NCBI RefSeq assembly: GCF_015706575.1
Contig: NW_024037058.1
Span: forward strand, 14,715,547 to 14,779,546
Reading direction: 5' to 3'
Length of the DNA: 64,000 nt
From: Patiria miniata
Lineage: Eukaryota > Echinodermata > Asteroidea > Valvatida > Asterinidae
Shown here one piece after another: positions 13,301 to 25,300 of the stretch. The notes under the pieces were generated by a model, which saw only the letters and a program-made list of their open reading frames with translations, was not told the origin of the DNA and did no database searches. Position 1 is the stretch's first letter. The number at the start of each line of letters is the position of its first letter. The position numbers and the translations under genes were made by a program.

Positions 13301-16300
13301 ATTTTAAGTGGGTCAGGGAACCAGACTTCAAGAACATGATTGGTTTTCTTGGTTTTTCCAGTATCTACAAGCCCAAAACGTGAAACAAGTCAGTTTAATA
13401 GTACATGTATTTGCTATTATATACCGGTACATAACCTCCAAATCCATATATTTTTGAAAATTGTAGCAAAGGCAAATGTTGTACATTCCCTTTAACGTTT
13501 TAATGGTTCTTAAAATATTTGCTAAACGTTTACACAAATTTAACGCAGTGTCACATCCTTCATTACATTGCTGCCATCTGTGGAGTGTGTGCATTTGTTC
13601 CACAGGAGAGATTTTCAGAACATCTCTGACCTCCCCATGCCTTTTACGTTACGGATTTTCAGTCTGGGTCCCGTAAGCCCCCCTTCCCCAAGCCATTGGC
13701 CAATCACGATTTCAAGCAAGATGGTGGTATCCGCAAAACGGCTTATTGGGACATGCATGAGTGGACCTTTTGCATGCACTGTACCTGATAAAAACTTGGG
13801 GGGGGGGGAGGGGGCAAAACAAAAACAAACCACCCATTGTGGCTGCTGTTTGATCTGTAAAAGTTTATATTTTTAATCCTATTTTGTTCAGATGACGAAG
13901 ATAAGGCCAGTAAAAGTGGCTCAGCTGCTGGTGGTAGCCAGAACGGCCATCAGAATGGCCGGTCACAGGAAGGAATCCCAGGTAGGTTGCTATTCACATC
14001 AGACCAAAATCTTTACTTTCTTGACTCCAAAGTAGACAATTAGCTCATCCCTAAAGTTGAAACTCTTCCACTAAGGGGAGAATTTTACAGGTTCCCAACC
14101 ACTCTGGAAATCAGGGAAAACCTTGAAATGAGTTCCAATTTTTCCAGTTAGGGAGAACTGAATTTGGGAAAAATGCCAAAAATCTAAGAAAATTCAGTTA
14201 ATTTGACAGTGACCCAGAAGGGGTAGGTTTTTGCGTAAGTTTGGCGTAGGTGGGTCATGTGCCACGTGTCCAAGTTATGTCCATTGACTGACGGACTATG
14301 CAAGCCAGCAGGAACTGGGGATGCTGTGGGTGCTGCAGCACCCCAACTTTTTGGATGGGGGTGCTGGACTATACGAAAGCACCCCCTACTTTTAGTAGAC
14401 ACGAATGCACATCCCAGCACCCCCTGGCAAAAATGTGTTCCAACAGGCTTAGTGACTATGGTGGCTCTTTAGTGTTTATGCAGTGAGAATATTACACACC
14501 TCTCTAGACAAGGGAGAGGGGGGTCACCACTGGTCATCAAGTGGTCTGTGTATTATCAGTATCTTAGTTACTTTGCTGCAACCACCTCTTGACTTCCCAG
14601 CAGCCTTGTAATAGTGAAAATATTTCTCACGGAAGTTTTGACATTTCTCAGGGAAAACTCACGGAATTTGTTTTTTCATAAAGTGCTGGGACCCTGATTT
14701 ACACCCTATTCATTTTAACTAAGTGGGGGGCTGTGGTCCAATGGTTACGGTGTTCGACTCGTGTGCCGTGGTACGGTAAGTGGGTTCGAATCCTGACAGG
14801 TAACATGGTCCTTGTGCTCATGAGCAAGGCACTTTACCATTATTGCTTCGTCCTTCGGATGTGACGTAAAGCCGTTGGTCCCGTGTGTTGTGTAATGCAC
14901 GTTAAAGAACCCAGTAACACCACTAAGAGAAGGGGTTTGCCCCGGTGTTTCTGGCAGTGGCGGCAATATGCGTCGCAGCACCTTGTACATGTATACCCTT
15001 TATAAAGGTGCTACATAATGGGTCTCATATTTCTCATAAACTTCATTTACCTGTCTTTAAAAATAGACATAATTACCAGCGCCTTGAGTACCTACATGTA
15101 ATTGTTGGTTGATACGTGCACTATATAAGACTTCGGTAAGTGCTGAGGTTAAATACTGACCTATGACATTAATGCGATGTGCTGCACTGCACTGCACTGC
15201 ACTTCACTGCGCGATGCCGTGGCAGCTCGGACCCAAGGTCCAATGTCAGATTTTTTTGCCAAGGCCAGTTTCATCTCTGCTGATGATATTTTGAGACATG
15301 TCCAGACAATGCTGTAAAAGAGTACTGCCAAAAAAAAAGGAAAGAAAACGAATATTCAATTTCAAAAGCTCATTTGCGTTGCAAATCTGGTTGATGTCTA
15401 AATGTATGTCTGACTTTTTGTGTGTGCAGAGGAGAAGCGTGCCTACACAATTGTTGAGCTGGAAAAAAGACCAGGAGTTGGGTTTGGACTTACAGTATCA
15501 GGTAAGATTAAATTTGATAGGGAAAAAATGAGTCAATTACCCCCTCCCCCAACCAAAAAGACACTAAAACACAACTTAACAAAGAGGTAAGGAAAAATGC
15601 AACAAAATTTAGGTCTTTGGTGCAGCACTGAGAGATAGAAAGTCTAAACAGTGTTTTCATGTAATGAACATTACTGGGAAGAACATTTGGCCTTCAGTGG
15701 AAAAAAAATGGAGGCATGATACACGTCTATAGATTGCAGACCAGTAAATAAACTTCCATAGACCCCAATGGTAAATGCTCCCACTTCAGAAATTGGGGAA
15801 AAATACTCACAACTCTCCAAGGGGTTCGAGACACACATCAAATTAATGCTTATTTTCATTATCTTTCATTTTCTTATCAATTTTCGGGGGGTCAACTATT
15901 GACTTTAAGGAGAAATTTCCCTCTGAAGATGATCACCCCTGAAAATAGTCCTGAAGCCCATCGCCATTTTGAAAAACAATGCCTACACTCCATTGCAAAA
16001 TCGAGCGCTTTAAGGGCCCAATTTCATCCAAACTGAACGGAACTACAAGCTCCCAGTCCTGTGCACGGCTTCCACCCATATTTTTTACAAACCCTTAAGT
16101 TTATGGCCCACAGCATGCTCAAATACTGAAGATTTTGAGGGCATGCAAATCGTGATTTGGCCGGCGTAGGCAATTTCGGACCGATTTACTGGTCTGCAAC
16201 CCTATAGATAGACCTTCTTCAGTTGTAAACAATGAGCACCATTATGTAAGGGCTACCACAAGGGCATATAAATTTAAGTTGTGGTTGGCAACAGATTTTG

Positions 16301-19300
16301 CAAAAAGAAATTGCATATTAAACACTCTCACTATGTAAGAAAGAGACATTTTTAGTAAGTCTGTGGTAGTGTTGTATTGGTTATTTTGTATTTTCAACAA
16401 TCCAATGATATTTTTTGAAACATAAATAACTTTTCCTTATTTTTTTGGCAACTTGACCTCCCATAGTTTGTCAATTTTGTCAACCAGTGTTTGGCAAAAA
16501 GTACCAACCATGGGATAGCAAAATAAAGATCTGTTGCTATTAGTCCCCTTATTCAAAAAAGGAAAGAATTGACAAAAAAGAGAGTATGTACCGGTAGTGG
16601 TGTTCCCTAACGGTGCACTTTGACATTTCCCCTGACTTTTACAGTATTGCTAACTTCTTTGTTGACAAACTGCAAATTCATTCAGTTAAATACTACTACT
16701 TTTACCTAATAATGCTTGCTGTTGAACCTTTGTGAACAATTTCAGTGTCATGAAATTTAGTCGGAAATTTAAAAAATGGTGGCATCCAGAAACTGGGCCA
16801 AATATACGCTGAGTGTTCCTTAGCGTGGCGCCCTTGAATAAATCTCAGAAAATCCCAAGTTAACATTAAAGAATTTCCTTCAAGTTCAAAAATTCTGATA
16901 AACCATTATTAGGCCAAAAAAAAAAAGTCTCCGGTTTCTGGTATGGAGCTTGCCCCAAAAGTGGTGCGGCGACGCGGCCTTTTTTTTTTTTTACCTGTTT
17001 TTTTTTTTTTTTTGGCTTCAAATGTCGGCTGATGACTGCAAATGGTGCCCGACTAAACTTAGTGCAAATGTATGGGAGTCCAGAGAGGCCACATAAAGCT
17101 TATTCTCGATCATAACCCCATCTAAAAACACGTTAAAATTGTGCAGCAGCAGAATTCCAGTCAAACCAGTGAGTTTGGCGGTTTTGAGACATCATCTTGT
17201 ATGGAAAAAAAAACTGTTTCATTTTGCCGACGCGCATGGCTACGGCGACGCGCGCGCATACCAGAAACCGGAGACTTTTTTTTTTTGGCCTTATCTCCAC
17301 TTATATACCCAACTAGAAGTTTGTCAGAAAATTATTTTCTTATTTGTGGACGCATTTTCAAAGGGTTCACTGTGCACTTTGAAATAAATAAAGTAGGTAA
17401 ACTGAAGATTTATGAACGGGAATGTTAACAGCCTGATGAAATTTCACTTACTGTGAAATTTCAGGTAAAACTTTTGCTCTAGGGAGGCGCTCTAGAGGCG
17501 AAAAATTACAGTGCACCAAGTTGGGGGCCGCGCCACGTTAGGGGACATCAGCAATATTTTTGAAGGGAAATGAGAGAGGAAAGAAATGTCCCAAATGGAT
17601 CTTGCAGGGGCCAGAATACTTCATTGCACAGGAAACAGACCTCTTGCCCAATCAGGACTCTTGAAACTCAGCCAAAATCTGACAGCTCCCTGGGCACCGG
17701 TAACAGCTGTGTAGAAAGAACAGCTTTATTACAAACTTCCTCCTGACGAAACTTGTGAAAGGGTTCAAGGGACCATGAGGTGCAGTTTACTAGCGAACAT
17801 AAGTTGTGCAACTTTCTACTCCTGTTAAATGTATGAAAACTATTTGACATCCCTTTTTGGTTAATTTGATTGAAAAGTGCCCTTCTTTAAACTTTAAAAA
17901 TTGTCCACGCTTTTCTGGACAACTGAGGGCTCTGTTGCTGTGATTTCATTTCAGGAAGACACTGTTCAGTTTGGGGGTTTTCTGTTCAAATTGTGACCCA
18001 AAAATTTGGCTCACTGAAAAGCTCTTGTACTAAGGTAACAAAGAATTACCAAAGAAAATTTACGACCGCAAAATATCCGAAATTCTGGCATAACATTGAG
18101 GTTTCTGCGTGAAATGACATCACACTTTTGCTCATGAATATGTAAATTGGCATTAGCATTAAAACCAAAAAGGCACCAAAATACCCTTGATAATGGCAAA
18201 AAGAAAATTGAAAATAAGGTTAAATGGGACACAAAGGTGCACTTTCAAAGACTGCATTAAAAAAAACTTACATTGCTTGATACAGAAAGGGGAGTGATAA
18301 AGAATACAAACTTGAAAACAAGGCTTTGCCCGTCATTCACAACATAAATAAATAGTTTTCTTAGTGGTTTCCAAGGACTTGCAAAAAGTGTTATAACAAA
18401 TTTTCCTAGTTTGGACTTCCAACATTTTGCTGACTATTGTGATCATGTGAGACTTGTGTTTAATCACACTCGTCACTTTGAAGTTAAACAATACAATTGT
18501 CAGAACATTAATTGCACCTGACTGACTCACTCACTGTATCACTGTTACTTGTGAATTGAGCTGGTTTAATACCCATCAAAGCGAACATGAATGTGAATCT
18601 GTGATGTCTCGGCAAGTTTTCACATTTGTAAGAGTTGAACACATTCCAACTTCGGCGAATTTCGCAGCAAATGTTTCCTGACGTCATAATTCGGGCGATT
18701 CACAATGCAGTGCGCCACCAAGAGTTTGCCATGGAGAGTCCAGTTTTCAAGTTTACGGTCGACAAAACACAGCCCATTCGAATGAGTGTCAGCAGACAAC
18801 TTGAGCTAATTTGTTATAGATTGTGACATACATGTAACAATAAACACCATAGTGATGAAAAGAAAAGAATAGGGCAAACATAGACTCGAATCATACGCTT
18901 ACGAAACTACTGACCGGAAAAAGCAACAATTTCATATGTCCCCCGCTGCGAATTTGTTGACCAGCTCCCACAATGCAATGGGAAAAATCAATTCTCCATG
19001 GCAAACTCTTGGTGGCGCACTGCATTGTGAATCACCCGAATTGCTTCGCATTCACATGAAGCGTGAACCGGCCTTAACACTGGTCTGGGAGAAGCTTTAT
19101 GAGGTTTGCCTGTTTATGTACATGTACATGTATGTCTTGTAGAATCTACAACATGTCTGCATTAGTCTGGCGCCATTTGTTTTATCTACTGTCCTGATAC
19201 GTGTAGGCAGTAAGTCAAGGCTCCATGTGAAAGACAATAGTGGATTTTCCCTTTCCATCGCGTTAACCACCAGACCTTATTCTACGAAATTTCCACTGAG

Positions 19301-22300
19301 CCTTCCTGAATCAATTGAATAGAGGTTTTTGCACTCTGGGACCAGCTTTATTAAGCTTGTCTTGTCTCGTTTGAATTAATTTTGTAATTTCAAGTTGCAA
19401 AACTTTGATCTTGTCTGAAACCGTCCTTTGAATTTGTCTTCCAGGTGGAATAGACAAGGACGGCCGGCCCCGGGCCACCAACATGCGGGCAGGGGGCGTG
19501 GCCCAGCGCAGCGATCTCTTGCAGATTGGCGACCTGATCACGGCCGTCAACGGCATCAAAACGGCCAAGCTGCGACACGAGGACGTCATCAATCAGCTCA
19601 AGAATGCCGGGGACCGTGTCTCGCTGGAGATCGAGTACGAGATACCGCCTGCAGGTCTGTCAGTCTGCTTTTATAGCTTGAAATGAGTTTTGCTAGTTTA
19701 GTTTTGCTCAGCTGGTTTTCCACAGCTTCGTCTTTTGGATTCGGGAGATTTTTCAGCCCCTACTTTGGGGATTCCAGCTCAGCATGGTAAACATCAGAAA
19801 TGTGTACTCATCCTCAAAAACGTCAAATCTTCTTGGGGCTGTTTTAGTATTTTTACTTCGGCTTCTCAATGATTCTGGAACCAGACATAGAACTGAAGCC
19901 TCAGAGAAAATTTGATATTTGAAATCATGTGAATGAGTCTTCTTTGGCCCATGTAAAAGTTTCTTGTTCAACAAAAATATGTACCAAGATCCAGTGATCG
20001 CCACAAAATCATAAGATTTCTGTATATTTATTTTTAATAAGCTGTTAGATATTGTCACAATTAGTAGGCCACTTAGGAAACATTGGAAAAAGCTAGGTTT
20101 CGTTCTAGAGTTGGCCAGTTTTCATGGAGTCCTGCAAGTTTGTTTTTAGTAACTTTAGCTATTGTGGGGAACTTGAGGAAAGCAAAATGCTGTATTCCAG
20201 CTACCTCATGCTGAAAAAAATCACCCTAAAAACCTTTGAATGAATGTATTTTGGCACTTGAAGTAAACCTTCAAAAACCTATATTTTGATTTTCAAAACC
20301 TATTAAACAACCTACACTGATGAAGTGGCCTTAAAATGTCCACCAGCCAAAATGATAAATGTATATGCCATAAACTGGTATTCTGCAATATTGTTTCTGC
20401 TTCGTAGCTCCATGTTTGGTCCAGGTTAATACACAGAGATTCTTTCATTTGCAGAATCAATGGTTTTTTTCCACAGTGCAAGACAATGGCATCACGGTTA
20501 CGTCCAAGAACATGGAGATCCGATTGGCTAAGGAGGAAGGCAGCTTTGGGTTTGTTGTCAGGGGCGGAATGAACGCCAATCCCAGCAAGACACGCCCACT
20601 CACCATCACTCACATCAGGTCTGGCGGATCAGCAGACAGGTAAGCCAGTCTAATCCCTCTGAAGTTCAAAGCCATTTTTTAAGCTCTGGCAGGGGCTTCT
20701 TCATGTCACTTCGTGGTCGGTAACTTGTCAGCTACCGTGAATAAATACATGTATGTAGACACAGACATGATATTCATAGTTTTTTTAAAACACAATGCCA
20801 GTGTTGGAATTTACTTAAAGACATAGTCCATCATTTGTAATTTGTGCATTTTGTTCGTTTGAAGCAACAAATGTGTTCAAAATCTAATGAAGGATACTGA
20901 ACAACTAACCTGATGAAGTTTCAGCTCAGCTTCAGCTGTATATTCCGAGAAAAACAGCATTCTAGGATCTCAATTTCAAATCAAAAGTTGCTAAATCATG
21001 TTTTGAATTGTTTTGAATTGCAGCTTTATGCGATGTCGCGCACTGATCCGATGAATTATAGCAACCCCACACGCCTGTGCGTCGTGCCAATGCTTGCGCG
21101 CGTTGCACCGAATAACAAAACGAACTACTGATTCAAATTTTCCTACGGTGCTTCTTAAGACGCACCGTTGGAAATGCCTTCTTTTGTTGATTTCTTCAAA
21201 ATGACAGCTTGCCAGAAAGAATAATTTCACAGGGAGTTTAGTCCCCTTACTATCTTTCAACCAAGAATGTTTTTCAACAATTATTACGCCAGTTACTTTT
21301 TTGGATAGCTGCAAATGATGGACTCCGGCTTTAAATATTCAATCAAATCCAAGTCGAAGTAATCGAATACTGAAGTATTTGAAAATTATCAAAAAAAAGG
21401 ATCTTGAACATTAGCAAGTAATGTCTCTATCATTCATAATTCTGTTTTTGCTTGATCTCGTTCTAGGGATGGGACCTTGAAGGTTGGCGACCGTATCCTG
21501 TCCGTTGACGGCATCCACTTGTCCAGCTTGAGTCACATGGAGGCGCTCAATGCTATCAAACAGAGCAGCATGGACGCTACGTTCCGCGTGGAGTACGACG
21601 TCTCCATCATGGGTGAGTATGCCACTAGGGGGCGCTTCACATCAGGGAAACACACAGAGCCCTATATAGACTACTTCAGCAAACAACATTTGAAGCCATT
21701 TCTGAGGTGGAAGCACATTTGCGCTCAGGTGGTACACACCAAACTTCAGACTCCTTTGACCAATGGGGTTAACAACATGCCCACACATCTTGTCTTTAAG
21801 AACAAGTGGTTCCACAATGAAAGATGCCAATTGTTTCCCCCCCCCCCTCAAAAAAACCCTGTTTATATCACAGATTTCATACTCTTACTTTAAAACATGT
21901 GCAGTAGACATATCACAAATTAATACAAATATCAATAAAAAATCACTCCCATTCAGTTTTGTGCATTTCCCTCCACTACGGCCTGTGCCCAGTTCCGTCT
22001 TATTTTGCCAGAACGCCTCACAAAGCATTGTAGTAACTAACTTATTCATTTATCAGAATTATAATCCAAATTATAACTTTTCTTGTGCGCACTGTTGAAT
22101 TGTCCAAAATGTACGTCCAACACCATGGCTCTGCCCCTAAACTTGCATATGGTGAGGTATTAAAATTTGTGATCAACTTTTTCATTAAATGTTTGATATC
22201 ACTTTTAAATATCTCTTCCGTGATAATTAATAAAAGTCTTTCTTGTATTTAACACGCACCCTGGATTTCAGGTTTGATAAGGTACACTTAGCAGATTTAG

Positions 22301-25300
22301 TCTTTCTGTTTTTTAATTATTGTTTGTTTTTATTATAATTTGCATGTTGGTTCTCAATTCTGGCGTGAAAAAGTTGCTTTAAAAAAAGTGTGATCATGCT
22401 TTGTGCTTGTGTTTGTCTGGCAACATCTGTTTGTACTTGTTTCAATACATGTTGATAGTTCTCAAAGTCCAATTAGAAGTTTAGTTTTACTATCTTTTGT
22501 AACATCTGCAGCAGTCTGAAATCTTGTTCTGTACATGTATGTATACGTATCATTTGGTTTGCATGTATTTTCTGTGTGTTCAATTTGTTATTTCATTTAT
22601 CTTTTTTTTTAATTTAGGTCTAGTTTTCCTTGATTCGCCACAGTTTATTATTCAAGGTTCCCACCCACTCTGGAAGTCGGGGAAACCTGGAAAATGAGTT
22701 CCCATTTTTCTAGTTAGTGAAAAAACTCCCAAAATCAGTTAAAACTGTTCTACACCCCAGCCATACTTAATGGGGCCTCATTGTAAATGTCCAAGGTTTG
22801 TTTTATGTAAAAATTATCTGCCGTAAGCTAGCTGCACAGTTTTGGGTTTGAAGGGCTTGGGAAATTTAATAGCAAACATATCCAAGAATTTCAGGTTTAT
22901 TCTCAGTATACCGGTAATGGGACAGGATTGTTTGTTGATACAGAATTTTTGTCAGGGAGTTTACCCTAACCCCCTAGGCCCTTGTTGCTTACAACCATCC
23001 TCAATCCTCCAAAATTTTGCAACTCCGCCTAAATTTTTTCAAAATTGTCAGACAGTCCTGCCTCAAAATGCATTCATCCTCAATCCTCCAAAATCCTCCT
23101 CATCCCAAAACTTTGCACTCGTGTTTAAATGAAGGATAACCAACGCCAAATCCTTCAAAATCATCAGACAGTCCTGCCTCAAAATGCATTCATCCTCAAT
23201 CCTCCAAAATCCTCTTGTGCTTCAATCACCATTCATCCTCAATCCTCCAAAATCCTCATGTGCTTCAATCACCATTCATCCTCAATCCTCCAGAATCCTC
23301 ATTTGATTCAATCACCATTCATCCTCAATCCTCTTGAATCCTCCAAAACCGCCAGGAGGATTTTGGAGGAGTGAGGTGGGTTAGGGTTAATTAAACGATG
23401 AAGGGCAAATCCCAGTATTAAAACTTTGCGTCTCCCCAATGTAAATTCCATCTTTTACCTTTCTGATTCTCCAGAGGCAGTGAGGAATGCGACGGGTCCG
23501 TTACTAGTCGAGGTGGCCAAGACCCCCGGAGCCAACCTAGGGGTGACCCTGAGTGCCTTAACAAAGGGCACCAAGTCAATCGTAGTTATCGATGCCGTTA
23601 AGCCGGCCAGCATTGCAGATAGGTGGGTTGTTCATCTTCTTCTTTTTATGCCCCGCGGCTAAGCCGAAGGGGCATACTGTTTCCGCCTTGTCCTTCCGTG
23701 GGTGTGTGGGTGGGTGGGTGAGTTTGTCTTACATACGCAGTATGGACTTCCGAACAAAAGACGTCCACATAATGTAGGTAGCACCGACGTTGTGTGGACT
23801 TGCCCCACGTCCACACAGTGTTTCCCCATTTCTGGAAAACAGGTTTAGAGGCATTTTTGGGTTAGGTTTATCTGTAGCAGAATGAAGAGAAACACTAAAG
23901 GGAATCATAGAAAAAAAATTGGGTTGAAAGAGTTTTCACAGTTTGAGAAAAATGAGTTTTTCACTGGTTTTTCTTAACTACACGAAAGCAATGGAAAGTC
24001 CACACTAGTCATGTGAAACAAGTATGGGTTGGTGGGTGGGTGGGTGTGTGGGTGTGTGTGTCCGGACAAATCTTGTCAGTGCGATAACTTGAGAAATACT
24101 TAACATATGAACTTCAAATTTGGTTTGTGGATTGTCCTTGGTAATCCTAAGAAGCCTTTTGCATTTGGGGCCAAAAGGTCAAGGGTCAAGGTCACAGTGG
24201 CTGAAACAATAGAAATTTTGTCAGCGCGATAACTTGAGAAATACTTTACATATGAACTTCAAATTTGGTTTGTGGATTGTCCTTGGCAATTCTAAGAAGC
24301 CTTTTGCATTTGGGGCCAAAAGGTCATGGGTCAAGGTCACAGTGACTAAAACAAAAGAAATTTTGTCAGCGCGATAACTTGAGAAATACTTTACATATGA
24401 ACTTCAAATTTGGTTTGTGTATTGTTCTTGGTAATCCTAAGAAGCCTATTGCATTTGGGGCCGAAAGGTCAAGGGTCAAGGTCACAGTGGCTGAAACAAT
24501 AGAAATTTGGTCAGCGCGATAACTTGAGATATACTTTACATATGAACTTCAAATTTGGTTTGTGGATTGTCCTTGGCAATCCTAAGAAGCCTTTTGCATT
24601 TGGGGCCAAAAGGTCAAGGGTCAAGGTCACAGTGGCAAAAACAAAAGAAATTTTGTCAGCGTGATAACTTGAGATATACTTTACATATGAACTTCAAATT
24701 TGGTTTGTGGATTGTCCTTGGCAATCCTAAGGAGCCTATCGCATTGGGGGTCGAAAGGTCAAGGGTCAAGGTCACAGTGGCTAAAACAATAGAAATCTTG
24801 TATTTATTCTGAGATCATAGGGATTAGGGATTAATTCATATAAAACCTACAGAAGACACTAATGCTGTCAATGAACGTTCCATTTGACCAAGGTACATGT
24901 AAGTTGATGTTAAAGTGGTGTTATGTCATGGAAACAGTCACGGTTGCGGGGCATTTGTGTTTGTAAACACACCTGACTTTTTTCTGTTTTATTTTTATTT
25001 TGAAATTTATATCAGTGTATACCTTGACGTTGACAGCTTTGTCTCATAATTCAATGGCTTTAATTGCTAACAGAAATAAACACAAAAAGCCTTAACAAAA
25101 AAGCCATAAAAGCCAAAAAAACCTCTCTGAGTGATCCCCGTTTGCTTTTTCCCGGGTTTGCAGCATTGCTAATGTTGCTAGCATTGTGACTTTGGGCGTG
25201 ATCCCTGGCTACATGACATATACGGGTTTATGGCTTCTGACTAGCGCCTGTTGAACAAAGACATAGACACTAATTGGGAACGGCTAACATAGGAGGTTCA

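Larger units (their letters stand above)
4351..13891 (+). other. GRIP intron 1 (9.5 kb)
   Basis: Longest GRIP intron. Apart from the SINE, MITE and tandem-repeat entries inside it, it holds AT-rich DNA with poly-G tracts (near 8126, 9208, 10667, 11229, 13799). No additional GRIP-like exon was seen, though an alternative first exon cannot be excluded. Confidence 0.6.
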
